In this document: one piece after another, positions 45,058 through 53,735 of the stretch | Numbering within the stretch: the first letter of the stretch is position 1 | How the letters are laid out: every line of letters begins with the position of its first letter | Source: Candidatus Obscuribacterales bacterium | GTDB lineage: Bacteria > Cyanobacteriota > Vampirovibrionia > Obscuribacterales > Obscuribacteraceae | Assembly (NCBI GenBank): GCA_020050685.1 | Contig: JAGVKG010000041.1 | Coordinates: 1 to 64,000 of the forward strand | Length of the DNA: 64,000 nucleotides | Reading direction: 5' to 3' | Made by a program: the position numbers and the translations under genes | Notes under the pieces: model-generated | The model's database searches: none | What the model was told of the DNA's origin: nothing | The model's input: the letters and a program-made list of their open reading frames with translations, nothing else

Positions 45058-45345
45058 TTATTTAGCAAGCAGGGCACTCTGACTGGACATTTCTGCCAGT
45101 GGTATCACTTCATAGGTCGCCAAATTATATACTGGTGACAGTGCTAAAAGCCGATCCAATTCTTCATTGCTTTCCACATCATAAATCCAGGCTCCGCCGT
45201 GGCGGCCAACAATGTGATAGCGTTTTTCCAATTTCTTCTCTTGCGACAATTTTTCAGCATAGGCAGGCATAGCAAAAACTGCTTTTACCGCGGCAGGCCC
45301 GAGCTTCGAGACTTCAAGCGACCACAAAACCAAAAATTTGGACAT
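45058..45345 (-). CDS. muconolactone-isomerase-like small protein
   Basis: 95 residues of the ferredoxin-like MIase/YCII-type fold: MSKFLVLWSLEV, a central helix, GRHGGAWIYDVESNEELDRLL and LATYEVIPL. The ATG at 45345 follows ACAAGGAG; the frame is open 57 codons further upstream but without homology. It converges with hypE, separated by one base. Such proteins are often detoxifying or regulatory; the substrate is unknown. Confidence 0.75.
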   Translation of the reverse strand: MSKFLVLWSLEVSKLGPAAVKAVFAMPAYAEKLSQEKKLEKRYHIVGRHGGAWIYDVESNEELDRLLALSPVYNLATYEVIPLAEMSSQSALLAK

Positions 45346-45421
45346 CAATTTCTCCTTGTCAATCTCGCAGGCAAGAAAAATAATAACTTGCTTGAACAAC
45401 ATATACAAATAGCTTATATGT

Positions 45422-46315
45422 TTAAGCGGATTGCAAAGAGAACTCTTCCGGCCAGAGCACAAGCGACTTACCAGGGAAATAACGTACCAGCTTGTCGGCA
45501 GGGCAACCAAAAGCACTTTCTCTTATGGCTGAACCATTTTTCGTCGGCATGAGCATAAGCGTATCTTCCATCAGGCAATTTTTCGGCCACATACTGGAAC
45601 CACCATTATGCAATTCCTCTTCCACACAAATTTCGGCAGTTCTTGCTTGATCATCTTGAAGGGCATAGATTTCGATTTGAAGTTCGATTTGAGCTAAATC
45701 CATTTCTGCCTGAGGCCAAAAGTAAATTCTCAAATCACAAGAAATTGAATCAGCTAATGCCCTCGCTCCAGCCAGTGCATTAGGGAATAAATGTTGACAC
45801 GGAAGTATAACGGTTACAGACTTTATATTCGCTAACTGCTCTTGTACAAGCAGAAGCGGCCTTTCCGAAATACTGGCTAGAGCTTCGGTAATGGACAAGC
45901 GTGGCCAGTGGCGACGATCATCAGTCTCACATTGTATACCAGAGGCTTTATGTCCCAACGCAATTAGATCATAAGAATCACCACGCTTGCGAATTTCAGC
46001 TATGGGATGTCCTTGATCTAAAAATTGTTCACCAACAATACCACGAGGAGAAGCGTGGACTTCATAAGCTTCCAATAGTTCTTCTCCCAGCTTCTGCAAA
46101 TTTTTTAGCATCTCTTCATAAGCAAACAAGAATGGTCCACTGCCGACAAAGCCGGCCAGTTGAAAACCAAGCAGTTCCAAGAGTCCATTAGCGTTAACTA
46201 CATGCTGAGCCGAGACAGTCACATCTTGCTTAACGGCAAATTGCCAACATAGCTCTGCTGCCCATTGAGATTGCGCAGAACCATCAAGCCCTACCAATAT
46301 TGACCGAATGCTCAT
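45422..46315 (-). CDS. tandem universal stress protein, degenerate
   Basis: 297 residues built from two UspA folds. The first has the clear opening MSIRSILVGLDGSAQSQWAAEL and LIALGHKASG. The ATP signature is lost: the GS loop is replaced by an acidic/basic stretch (TDDRRHWPRLS). The second domain is weakly conserved. Starts at the ATG behind AGGTAAGTAATT. It is divergent from the CoA-transferase gene across a 180-base region with a dyad-like site. Confidence 0.8.
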   Translation of the reverse strand: MSIRSILVGLDGSAQSQWAAELCWQFAVKQDVTVSAQHVVNANGLLELLGFQLAGFVGSGPFLFAYEEMLKNLQKLGEELLEAYEVHASPRGIVGEQFLDQGHPIAEIRKRGDSYDLIALGHKASGIQCETDDRRHWPRLSITEALASISERPLLLVQEQLANIKSVTVILPCQHLFPNALAGARALADSISCDLRIYFWPQAEMDLAQIELQIEIYALQDDQARTAEICVEEELHNGGSSMWPKNCLMEDTLMLMPTKNGSAIRESAFGCPADKLVRYFPGKSLVLWPEEFSLQSA

Positions 46316-46384
46316 AATTACTTACCTGCAAAATGGACGTCTGCGCACTCTGATTCTATTGTCCTCTGCCTGCCATATAGATAC

Positions 46385-46404
46385 ATCCGTCTTAGTGACG
46401 ATTG
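46385..46404. promoter_or_regulatory. variant dyad between stress protein and CoA-transferase
   Basis: ATCCGTC-TTAGT-GACGATT: CGTC/GACG arms around TTAGT, with outer bases resembling the recurring site but 5-base spacing. About 92 bases before the CoA-transferase ATG. Confidence 0.3.
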
Positions 46405-46495
46405 ATCAATGCACAAATCAGCATTTAGATTGATCACAAAAGCTAACCCACAAAGTAGGCTTAGCATAGGAACAAACCAGAAGGAAGAATTTGCT

Positions 46496-47851
46496 ATGCT
46501 ACTATCTCCTCAGACTGCACAGGCAACCGAACAAATGCAAAGAGAAAATCAGCCATCCTGGCTTGAGCAATACAGAAAGAAAGTAACCAGCCCCGAGCTT
46601 GCCGTCAAGGCAGTTAGGTCGGGCGATGCGGTCTACATTCATTCAAATGCTGCCGCGCCAGAATGCCTGATTTCAGCCTTGGTCGGTCGTGCCAATGAAT
46701 TAGAAGGTGTAAAAATCTATCATCTCCTAACCCTTGGCAAAGCAGAATATGCCAAAGCAGAGTATGCAAATTCATTTCGCGTGCAGGCCTTATTTATCGG
46801 TGCAAATGTTCGTGATGCCGTTAATTGTGGGCGAGCCGACTATATACCTGTCTTTCTCAGCGAGATTCCTGGTCTGTTTACCAATGGACAATTACCCTTG
46901 GATGTTTGCATAGTGCAAGTCTCACCACCAGACAAACACGGATTTTGTAGTTACGGCGTATCTGTTGATTGCACTATTGCCGCTCGCAAGCAAGCCAAAT
47001 GTGTAATCGCCGAAATCAACAAACAAATGCCCCGCACACTTGGTCGTTCGCTTGTACACATCAGTCGATTTGATCACATTGTTGAAACTGATCACCCTTT
47101 GCCCGAACTTATACCTGACGAACCCTCGCCCGTAGAAAATGCAATTGGACGACACGTAGCCTCGCTTGTGGAAGACGGCGCAACTTTGCAGCTTGGTATT
47201 GGCGCCATACCTAATGCAGTTTTGCGCTATCTCACAGACAAAAAAGATCTAGGTATTCACAGCGAGATGTTGTCCGATGGTATTATCGATCTGATTGATG
47301 CCGGCGTAATTACAAATGATTGCAAGACCTTGCTACCAGGACAAGTTGCAGTTAGCTTTGTTATGGGCACCAAACGTCTATATGATTTCGTGGATAACAA
47401 TCCGATGATTGAATTTCAACCTTCCGATTTCATTAACGATCCGATTATCATTGCTAAAAACAATAAGATGACCGCAATTAATTCAGCCTTGCAAATTGAT
47501 CTGACAGGACAAATATCGGCAGATTCCATTGGCACACATCTCTATAGTGGTGTCGGCGGGCAAGTTGATTTTATCCGAGGGGCAAACAAAGCATTGGGCG
47601 GTAAAGCAATAATTGCCATTCCTTCCACGGCAAAGTCCGGCAAAGTCTCACGCATAGTGGCAAAATTAAGCCCAGGCGCTGGTATTGTCACAACCAGAGC
47701 TGATGTCCGTTATATCGTCACTGAATTCGGCATTTGCGATTTGCACGGCAAGAACATGAGGCAAAGAGCCGAGGCTCTAATAAATATTGCTCATCCAGAC
47801 TTTCGCGCTAAACTACTGGAAGAGTCAAAAGAGATTTCCTGGTTACGGTGA
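46496..47851 (+). CDS. acetyl-CoA hydrolase/CoA-transferase family protein
   Basis: Family I CoA-transferase of 451 residues (acetate/succinate or 4-hydroxybutyrate CoA-transferase type) that moves CoA between carboxylic acids in fermentation. Features are GDAVYIHSNAAAPE near the start, GIGAIPNAV, and IHSEMLSDGI with the catalytic Glu that forms the CoA thioester, then GVGGQVDFIRGA. I start at the ATG at 46496 behind GAAGGAAG; the frame extends 29 codons further upstream. The exact acid partner is not readable. The 3' end overlaps the convergent P-type ATPase by 61 bases. Confidence 0.88.
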   Translation: MLLSPQTAQATEQMQRENQPSWLEQYRKKVTSPELAVKAVRSGDAVYIHSNAAAPECLISALVGRANELEGVKIYHLLTLGKAEYAKAEYANSFRVQALFIGANVRDAVNCGRADYIPVFLSEIPGLFTNGQLPLDVCIVQVSPPDKHGFCSYGVSVDCTIAARKQAKCVIAEINKQMPRTLGRSLVHISRFDHIVETDHPLPELIPDEPSPVENAIGRHVASLVEDGATLQLGIGAIPNAVLRYLTDKKDLGIHSEMLSDGIIDLIDAGVITNDCKTLLPGQVAVSFVMGTKRLYDFVDNNPMIEFQPSDFINDPIIIAKNNKMTAINSALQIDLTGQISADSIGTHLYSGVGGQVDFIRGANKALGGKAIIAIPSTAKSGKVSRIVAKLSPGAGIVTTRADVRYIVTEFGICDLHGKNMRQRAEALINIAHPDFRAKLLEESKEISWLR

Positions 47852-50583
47852 TTGCCAATTTTGGCAAGCGCAAACGAAGCAATTAAGGAGAGGCTTGATG
47901 CAAAGACGACAATCAAAGCTCCGTTTATGCCTAACGCCTCCGTCTTCAAAATCGCCTCCATAACTGGCATGTAAATACCTGCCAATAACAATCCATAGGC
48001 AATCGACATATTTAAGTACATTGTCCATTTAAGCGAAAAGAATTCAGAAAAAGAGCGTAACTTTAAGCGGCCGACATCCAACCATGACCAAGCTTGGAAA
48101 AGCAGTGCCAAGCCAAGCGTGGCATATCCACAGGTGGTCGTACCAGTAATCACAAATCGCTTATTCAATTCCAATGCCATCAAAACAGCTACCATGACAA
48201 ACAAGCTACGTACAACAATCTGGACAAGTTCATTTTTCCCGAGAATTTTTCTTGCTTGATCACGTGGCGCCAGTTTCATCACATGAGGATCGCCACTTTC
48301 TAAGACGATTCCTAGCCCTGGGAAAATGTGGACAATTAAGTTAAGCCACAATATTTGCAGAGGCAAAAGAGCGAGCCCCGTATCAAAAATAACGCTAATG
48401 AAAACGCTCAATATCGCTGACAAACTTGCAGTCAAAAGATAACCAATTGCCCGCTGGATATTAGCATAAATAATTCGCGCCTGTTCAATGGCCTCAACGA
48501 TGGTGGCAAAGTTATCGTCAGTTATCACCATTTGTGCTGATTCACAAGCCAAATCAGACCCTCTTTCACCCATGGCCACACCGATATTTGCTTGTTTGAG
48601 GGCCGGCGCATCGTTGACACCATCGCCGGTCATCGCCACGACTTGACCAGTTGATTGAAGAGCCTTAACGATTTCATACTTCAGCTTCGGTGTTGCCTGA
48701 GCAATCACAGTCGCATGTCGCAACGCGTGCTCCAATTCCAGTTCATTCATGCGTTCCAGTTCAGATCCGGTATAGACTTGTTTGTCCGTGTACTCTTGAT
48801 CATACACACCAAGATTATGACCAACCGCGCGAGCCGTAGCACGTTGATCACCAGTCAACATAACTATGCGTATGCCTGCTTTCTTGCACTTGGCGATTGC
48901 TTGCTCAACTCCTGCCTTCGTTTGATCACGCATGCCCACAAGACCGACAACGGTCAGATCACGTTCAACTTCCGTCTCCGATTGTTCGGCAAAATTGCTT
49001 TCCAGTTTTTTCTGGGCAATTGCCAGCACTCTCAGACCTTGCTTGGCGAGATGCTCATTTTGTTCAAGGAAATAATGACGCATTCTGTCATCTAGAGCTA
49101 TGATTTTATTTTTGCTCAAGTAGGAGGAAGCCAGTTTGATAATTACTTCTGGAGCCCCTTTAACATAGGCAATGGAATGATTTTTATCCAGCCTATGCAC
49201 TGTCGTCATACGCTTGCGACTCAAGTCAAAGGCGAATTCGGCCAGGCGTGGTTCAGTCTTAACTAACTCCTCATGCCTCAAGCCCGCCCTTTCTGCCAGT
49301 ACAACTAAAGCACCTTCTGTCGGATCGCCATGCACATGCCACTTCAATTCACCCTCGTGACATTCCAAAATCGCATTATTACAAAGAGCGGAGGCTTTGA
49401 TTAGATGAGTGCAGTCTGGTTCAATTGTCCAAGCAATTTCATCGCTTCCCCGGAAAAGCTTACCAAATGGTTCATATCCTTTACCTTCAACAGACAAATG
49501 TGTACTGGACAATATGAGGTCCGTCACTGCCAATTCATTTTCAGTCAGAGTGCCGGTTTTATCCGTACAGATTATTGTCGTGCAGCCTAATGTTTCCGCA
49601 CAGGTCAGATGCTTGATTATGGTGCGTAACTTCACAAGTCTTTGAGCACCATAGGCCAGCGCCAGCGAAGCTAAAACCGGCAGTCCTTCCGGAATTGCAG
49701 CAACAGCTAATGCCACTCCTGTTTCCAACATCACCAGAGGATTTTCCCGATGCATAATGCCGATTGCCGTGACAATCACACAAACAAGCGCACACATTAT
49801 ACTCAGTTGTCTTCCCAGGAGTTCTAATTCCTGAGCCAAAGGTGTTTGACCACTATGAATACCAGAAACGACTTTACCTAGGGCTCCTAACTCTGTATTT
49901 GTTCCAGTTGCTACCACGATACCGCTTACACGTCCACCAACAATTGCGGTGCCTTGGAAAAGCGTACATTCATCAAGATCAAGCGGCTTAAGATCAAAAT
50001 CACTAGCCTGCTTATGCACAGGTATACTTTCTCCAGTCATAGTCGACTGATCAAGGGTCAAATTTGCGGACTGCAAGATGCGTATATCAGCAGGTACACG
50101 TGAACCATGTTCAAGCAGGACCAGATCGCCAATCACTAAGTCGCGCACGGGAATATCCGCTTCGCGCCCGCCCCTGCGCGTACGCACTGATGCTCCAGCT
50201 AAATGCCGAAGTGAGGCAAGTGAAGTTTCAGCTTTCAGTTCCGTAAAAAATCCCACACAGGCATTGATAATCAGCGCAGCCACTATGGCGAGAGCCTGTA
50301 TATATTCCTTCAATGCTAACGAGACGAAAGTTGCAACTAAAAGCAATATAACCACGGAAGATAGGAACTGGCGCCCAAACAGTACCAGCCAATTTGGTTT
50401 TGCTTGATCGGCAATCTGATTGGGCCCATATTTTGCCAATCTCTGTTTGGCCAGCTCCACGTCCAACCCATTTTCCCTATCTGTTGCAAGCAATGAGATT
50501 AATTCTCTGGTAGACAGAGATTTAAGTTCATTGGCTGGCAAGCTCTTCGGGCTCACTAACATATTCGCATCCACGGTAAGCAC
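47791..50583 (-). CDS. P2-type cation ATPase with unusual ion site
   Basis: 930-residue membrane ATPase. Actuator TMTGES, phosphorylation DKTGTLTEN, nucleotide-domain KGAPE and hinge TGDGVNDAPALKQANIG are intact. M4 reads VAAIPEGLPV as in calcium pumps. M6 reads WLNLIVHIFPGLGI where calcium pumps have NLxTDxLPA: the ion-binding Asp is His, so the transported ion is uncertain. Related pumps occur in mycobacterial and archaeal genomes. The GTG start at 50583 follows TAGGA. It lies downstream of the response regulator on the same strand. Confidence 0.9.
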   Translation of the reverse strand: MLTVDANMLVSPKSLPANELKSLSTRELISLLATDRENGLDVELAKQRLAKYGPNQIADQAKPNWLVLFGRQFLSSVVILLLVATFVSLALKEYIQALAIVAALIINACVGFFTELKAETSLASLRHLAGASVRTRRGGREADIPVRDLVIGDLVLLEHGSRVPADIRILQSANLTLDQSTMTGESIPVHKQASDFDLKPLDLDECTLFQGTAIVGGRVSGIVVATGTNTELGALGKVVSGIHSGQTPLAQELELLGRQLSIMCALVCVIVTAIGIMHRENPLVMLETGVALAVAAIPEGLPVLASLALAYGAQRLVKLRTIIKHLTCAETLGCTTIICTDKTGTLTENELAVTDLILSSTHLSVEGKGYEPFGKLFRGSDEIAWTIEPDCTHLIKASALCNNAILECHEGELKWHVHGDPTEGALVVLAERAGLRHEELVKTEPRLAEFAFDLSRKRMTTVHRLDKNHSIAYVKGAPEVIIKLASSYLSKNKIIALDDRMRHYFLEQNEHLAKQGLRVLAIAQKKLESNFAEQSETEVERDLTVVGLVGMRDQTKAGVEQAIAKCKKAGIRIVMLTGDQRATARAVGHNLGVYDQEYTDKQVYTGSELERMNELELEHALRHATVIAQATPKLKYEIVKALQSTGQVVAMTGDGVNDAPALKQANIGVAMGERGSDLACESAQMVITDDNFATIVEAIEQARIIYANIQRAIGYLLTASLSAILSVFISVIFDTGLALLPLQILWLNLIVHIFPGLGIVLESGDPHVMKLAPRDQARKILGKNELVQIVVRSLFVMVAVLMALELNKRFVITGTTTCGYATLGLALLFQAWSWLDVGRLKLRSFSEFFSLKWTMYLNMSIAYGLLLAGIYMPVMEAILKTEALGINGALIVVFASSLSLIASFALAKIGNHRNQEISFDSSSSLARKSG

Positions 50584-50686
50584 TTGATTATTCCTACTGA
50601 ATTTTATGTCTGGCTATCATGCTTATTATCTGTATTTGGCCAAAGCTTAGTATCAGTCTTAGGGCCGGTTTTCTCTAACTGAGACT

Positions 50687-50717
50687 GTTCTTTGTGCTGA
50701 AAGTTGCCACAAAGAAC
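50687..50717. repeat. perfect 10-base inverted repeat between regulator and ATPase
   Basis: GTTCTTTGTG and CACAAAGAAC with an 11-base loop, immediately followed by a second palindrome (50718-50731). It lies in the 187-base gap 3' of the regulator gene. No T-run follows on the minus strand, so it is not a clear terminator. Confidence 0.5.
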
Positions 50718-50731
50718 AAGTTCAAGAACTT
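50718..50731. repeat. palindrome AAGTTC-AA-GAACTT
   Basis: Six-base perfect arms, abutting the larger inverted repeat on its right. The two together may be a regulatory RNA structure or paired protein sites upstream of the ATPase. Confidence 0.4.
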
Positions 50732-50770
50732 GACTAACTTTATTAGGATCTATCCGGGCCAATCTACGAA

Positions 50771-51442
50771 TCAGACTAGGCCATGTCGCATAGCATTAAC
50801 TGCTGCCTGCGTCCGATCATCAACAGCCAATTTGTTCAAAATACTGCGAACATGCGTTTTGGCCGTCGCCAAAGAAATAACCAACGTATTGGCTATTTCC
50901 TGATTGGAAGCTCCATTCACTAATAAGTTAAGCACTTCAAGTTCTCTTGGCGAAAGTGGATCAGGAAGGCTTGCCACACGCTTATTGTTGATCCCTGGTT
51001 GCAAGCCATATTCTCGAATCACCTTTTGAGCAATCGAAGCATCCAGCCAAATATCGCCGTTATAGGCAGATTTAATAGCTGTGAAAAGACGATCTGGACT
51101 TACATCCTTCAAACAATAACCGGAGGCACCAACGCATAAAGAAGCAAATATGTCTCGGTCGCTATCGCTAGCCGTAAGCATGACGATTTTCATAGCCGGG
51201 TGCGTTTCGCGAATAATTCGGGCGGCTTCAATGCCATCCATTACTGGCATGCCGACATCCATGAGAATCACATCCGGCAAAAGTTCACTAACTTTTGCTA
51301 TGGCTTCTTCGCCGTTCTGAGCCTCGCCAATTATTGCAATTTCTGGATCACGATCAATGATTGCTTTGAGCCCAGTTCGAGTAAGGAGATAATCCTCAAC
51401 CAGAAGCACCTTTATAGGCCGCGCTGAGTTTCCCTGTGACAT
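50771..51442 (-). CDS. NarL/LuxR-type response regulator
   Basis: 223 residues: receiver domain (1-120) with VEDYLLTRTG, phospho-Asp62 in LMDVGMPVMDG, the conserved Thr (MLTASD) and Lys (CLKDV), then a LuxR-type helix-turn-helix (about 155-223) with LSPRELEVLNLLVNGASNQEIA and TAKTHVRSILNKL. I start at the ATG at 51442; the open frame continues 28 codons further upstream from a TTG. It is divergent from a kinase-like gene across a region with a dyad site. It is the only two-component regulator in the window and the leading candidate to bind the recurring dyad. Confidence 0.92.
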   Translation of the reverse strand: MSQGNSARPIKVLLVEDYLLTRTGLKAIIDRDPEIAIIGEAQNGEEAIAKVSELLPDVILMDVGMPVMDGIEAARIIRETHPAMKIVMLTASDSDRDIFASLCVGASGYCLKDVSPDRLFTAIKSAYNGDIWLDASIAQKVIREYGLQPGINNKRVASLPDPLSPRELEVLNLLVNGASNQEIANTLVISLATAKTHVRSILNKLAVDDRTQAAVNAMRHGLV

Positions 51443-51556
51443 AGAAATAAATTTTCTTACAAAACCAACCCTGTATTTAATAAGTTGACACATGATCTGC
51501 AAAAAAGCGATATCTAAGCTGATCAACTGTTAAGAAACTTGCACATTTGAGCCAAG

Positions 51557-51574
51557 ATCAGTCCAAAGGACGAA
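51557..51574. promoter_or_regulatory. dyad-like site between regulator and kinase-like gene
   Basis: ATCAGTC-CAAA-GGACGAA, each arm matching 5 of 7 consensus bases. It lies 115 bases upstream of the regulator and 113 bases upstream of the kinase-like gene, a position that would allow autoregulation. Confidence 0.4.
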
Positions 51575-51633
51575 GGCATCCCTCAACTGGCTCGCTCAAA
51601 TGGCCAGGACCGAATCGACCAGCTGGCTGGCAA

Positions 51634-51656
51634 AAATGATCACTTAGCATGATGTA
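51634..51656. promoter_or_regulatory. 23-base element shared with the gene at 38622
   Basis: Matches 38542-38564 at 20 of 23 positions. A hairpin with 8-base arms (TAGAGCTT/AAGCTCTA, 51655-51676) follows directly and ends 10 bases before the start codon, where it could affect translation. Confidence 0.5.
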
Positions 51657-51686
51657 GAGCTTATGCAGAAGCTCTAGACTGGGTGC

Positions 51687-52454
51687 ATGAGAGACGAAAC
51701 GAAGCAGGACTTCCAACCCGGAAGTCCTGATATCACCTTGAGAGCAGTTGATAAGCTTGTGCAGGTGGCCATTGCCCGACAACAAGAAGAATTTGCTTCG
51801 GTCATCCTCAATCATTTAAGAACCCCGGTGATTGCCGGCAAGAGAATGCTCAATCTACTCATGGATAATGCATTCGGTCCAATACCGGAGCCTCAGCGGG
51901 AAGTACTGGAAATGCTTTTGGTCAACGAGCAAGACTTAGAGCAACTGATGCTGACGCTCGTAGATATCTACCGGTATAAAACTAAAACCAAAAAGCTCGA
52001 AATGCGCTCTTACAACTTAAATGCCTTAATTTCTGCCTGCACCAAGGCATTATCAGTCAGTGTGCTCAAAGATGATGTTGCTTTGGAAAGCTCTCTTACC
52101 GAGGAGCAATTAACAGCCTATTGCGATCAAGGTGAGATCAGCAAATTGTTGATGCAACTTTTGACCAGTTCATTACACTCAGCCAAAAGTTTGGTGCAAA
52201 TTGCTGCCTCAAAAAACGCCAAATTTGTTCACATCACAATCAAGCATAATGGCCCACCTATCGACAAAGAAAATCTGGAACACATTTTCAATTTCTTCTC
52301 GCAAGATCAAAAGTCGAATAACTATTCATATGGCTTAAGCGCCAGCTTAGGACTTTGCAAAGAAATCGCCCAAGCACATGGCGGCACGATCAGCTGCAAA
52401 TGCGATAGCAACCAGGGAACGGAGTTTGAAATTTCTCTACCCATCGAGCCCTAA
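51687..52454 (+). CDS. histidine-kinase-like protein with degenerate catalytic motifs
   Basis: 255 residues, cytosolic, no sensor domain. A HisKA-like domain (about 31-100) reads LNHLRTPV, placing Asn42 where the phosphorylated His should be, with a His one position later. A HATPase-like domain follows (about 105-255): the N-box lacks its Asn (QLLTSSLHSA), the G1 box reads KHNGPPI instead of DxGxG, while the final HGGTI...GTEFEISLP is well kept. It may be a pseudo-kinase acting by binding. Divergent from the response regulator; paralogous to the orphan domain at 38622. It overlaps its convergent neighbour by 4 bases. Confidence 0.8.
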   Translation: MRDETKQDFQPGSPDITLRAVDKLVQVAIARQQEEFASVILNHLRTPVIAGKRMLNLLMDNAFGPIPEPQREVLEMLLVNEQDLEQLMLTLVDIYRYKTKTKKLEMRSYNLNALISACTKALSVSVLKDDVALESSLTEEQLTAYCDQGEISKLLMQLLTSSLHSAKSLVQIAASKNAKFVHITIKHNGPPIDKENLEHIFNFFSQDQKSNNYSYGLSASLGLCKEIAQAHGGTISCKCDSNQGTEFEISLPIEP

Positions 52455-53623
52455 TTTCCACCCAATCCTTGCAAAATGGAATTGAGTGCATTTGGGTCCA
52501 TGCCGCCCATTTGTTTCATCAGCTCATTGAGATCAACGTTTTCCAAACCCTGAGTCGACGATCCATTTGATCCGCTCAGTCCGGACAAGCCGCCCAAGTC
52601 TCCCAGTTCACCTACATTGGGAGAAGACGACTGAGCATTGCCAGAATTTCCCTGACCCGAGCCCCCGCCCAAAGCACCAGCGATTCCACCAAGTGAACCT
52701 AACATCTTCATCAAATCAGAAATAGAAGGTCCACTGGCGCCCGAACCCGAACTATCGGAGCCACCCAAACCACCCATTAGCCCGGCCAGTCCGCCGAGTT
52801 TGCCCTGCATCAGTTCGTCTTTGGCATTATTTATTGCCGAGGCAACATTTGTATCTTGATTCTCACCACCAAACGGATCAAGATCTGAGCTCAAATCATA
52901 ATAAGCAATGCACTCTTTCACGCCTGCATGATAACGAGACAGCGTCGTGTTCAGCTGCTCTAATACTGGTGCAACATTGTTTATCGCATCAAATCCATGT
53001 CCCGCCAAGCTCGGATTATGTACATATTCGCTGACAATGCCCAAAGTTGAAGCAAGCTCGTTGTGCTCCCTTTTTAAATCATTGGGAGGAATTGTCGTGC
53101 GAATGCGATTGATCATTGCCAGTGTTTCTTGGCGCAGCGATTCTACGTTCTGAGCCGCACCTAAAAGTCCACCTTCCCCAAGTATTTGCTGAATCGCCAA
53201 AGTTCTATAACGTTGAAGAATAGCCCGCATCTTGATCAAATATTTGGTCACACCTTCTGGCGTGTATGGAACGTTTTCTACCACACCTCCTTGCAAAGGC
53301 ATTTTCAGTTTATATGTCGGTCGATGTGCGGCAGCCGCACTGCCCGATTGAATATTTGGGTAATGCAAAGCCGGCGTCGGACGGGCATGTGCCGCAGCAT
53401 TTGTTGTAGGAGTTACCTGTGTGCGTCTGGCAGTCTCATTTGTAACATTGGTGCCATCGTCCATCACACCAGCTTGCCTAATTAGTTTAGGTTTTGCTTT
53501 TGAAACAGCGTGCTTGTCTTGCGTGGGATTGGCTTGAGCCAAAGTGCCCGCTATAGGAGTGCAAGCCATTGATACGGCCAAGAGAACCACGAAATTCTTC
53601 CAATACTGATTGAATTTGCTCAT
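52451..53623 (-). CDS. exported Gly/Ser-rich protein of unknown function
   Basis: 390 residues, not recognised. Signal peptide (FVVLLAVSMACTPIAGTLAQA), a low-complexity Thr/Ala/Pro/His linker to about 105, a helical domain (about 115-265) and a long Gly/Ser/Asn-rich segment with repeated LGGLxG units, ending in helical DLNELMKQMGG and NSILQGLGGN. Starts at the ATG two codons inside the longest frame. Probably periplasmic or surface-exposed. The next gene is divergent. Confidence 0.7.
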   Translation of the reverse strand: MSKFNQYWKNFVVLLAVSMACTPIAGTLAQANPTQDKHAVSKAKPKLIRQAGVMDDGTNVTNETARRTQVTPTTNAAAHARPTPALHYPNIQSGSAAAAHRPTYKLKMPLQGGVVENVPYTPEGVTKYLIKMRAILQRYRTLAIQQILGEGGLLGAAQNVESLRQETLAMINRIRTTIPPNDLKREHNELASTLGIVSEYVHNPSLAGHGFDAINNVAPVLEQLNTTLSRYHAGVKECIAYYDLSSDLDPFGGENQDTNVASAINNAKDELMQGKLGGLAGLMGGLGGSDSSGSGASGPSISDLMKMLGSLGGIAGALGGGSGQGNSGNAQSSSPNVGELGDLGGLSGLSGSNGSSTQGLENVDLNELMKQMGGMDPNALNSILQGLGGN

Positions 53624-53735
53624 CGTCAATCTCAGCTTGTCTCAGATAAATTCCCAAATAACGCCCATATAAAATCTGGCAGGGCTCCACCTAATATCAT
53701 CATGCCCCAAAATGCCCGAATTAGCCTTGTAATTT

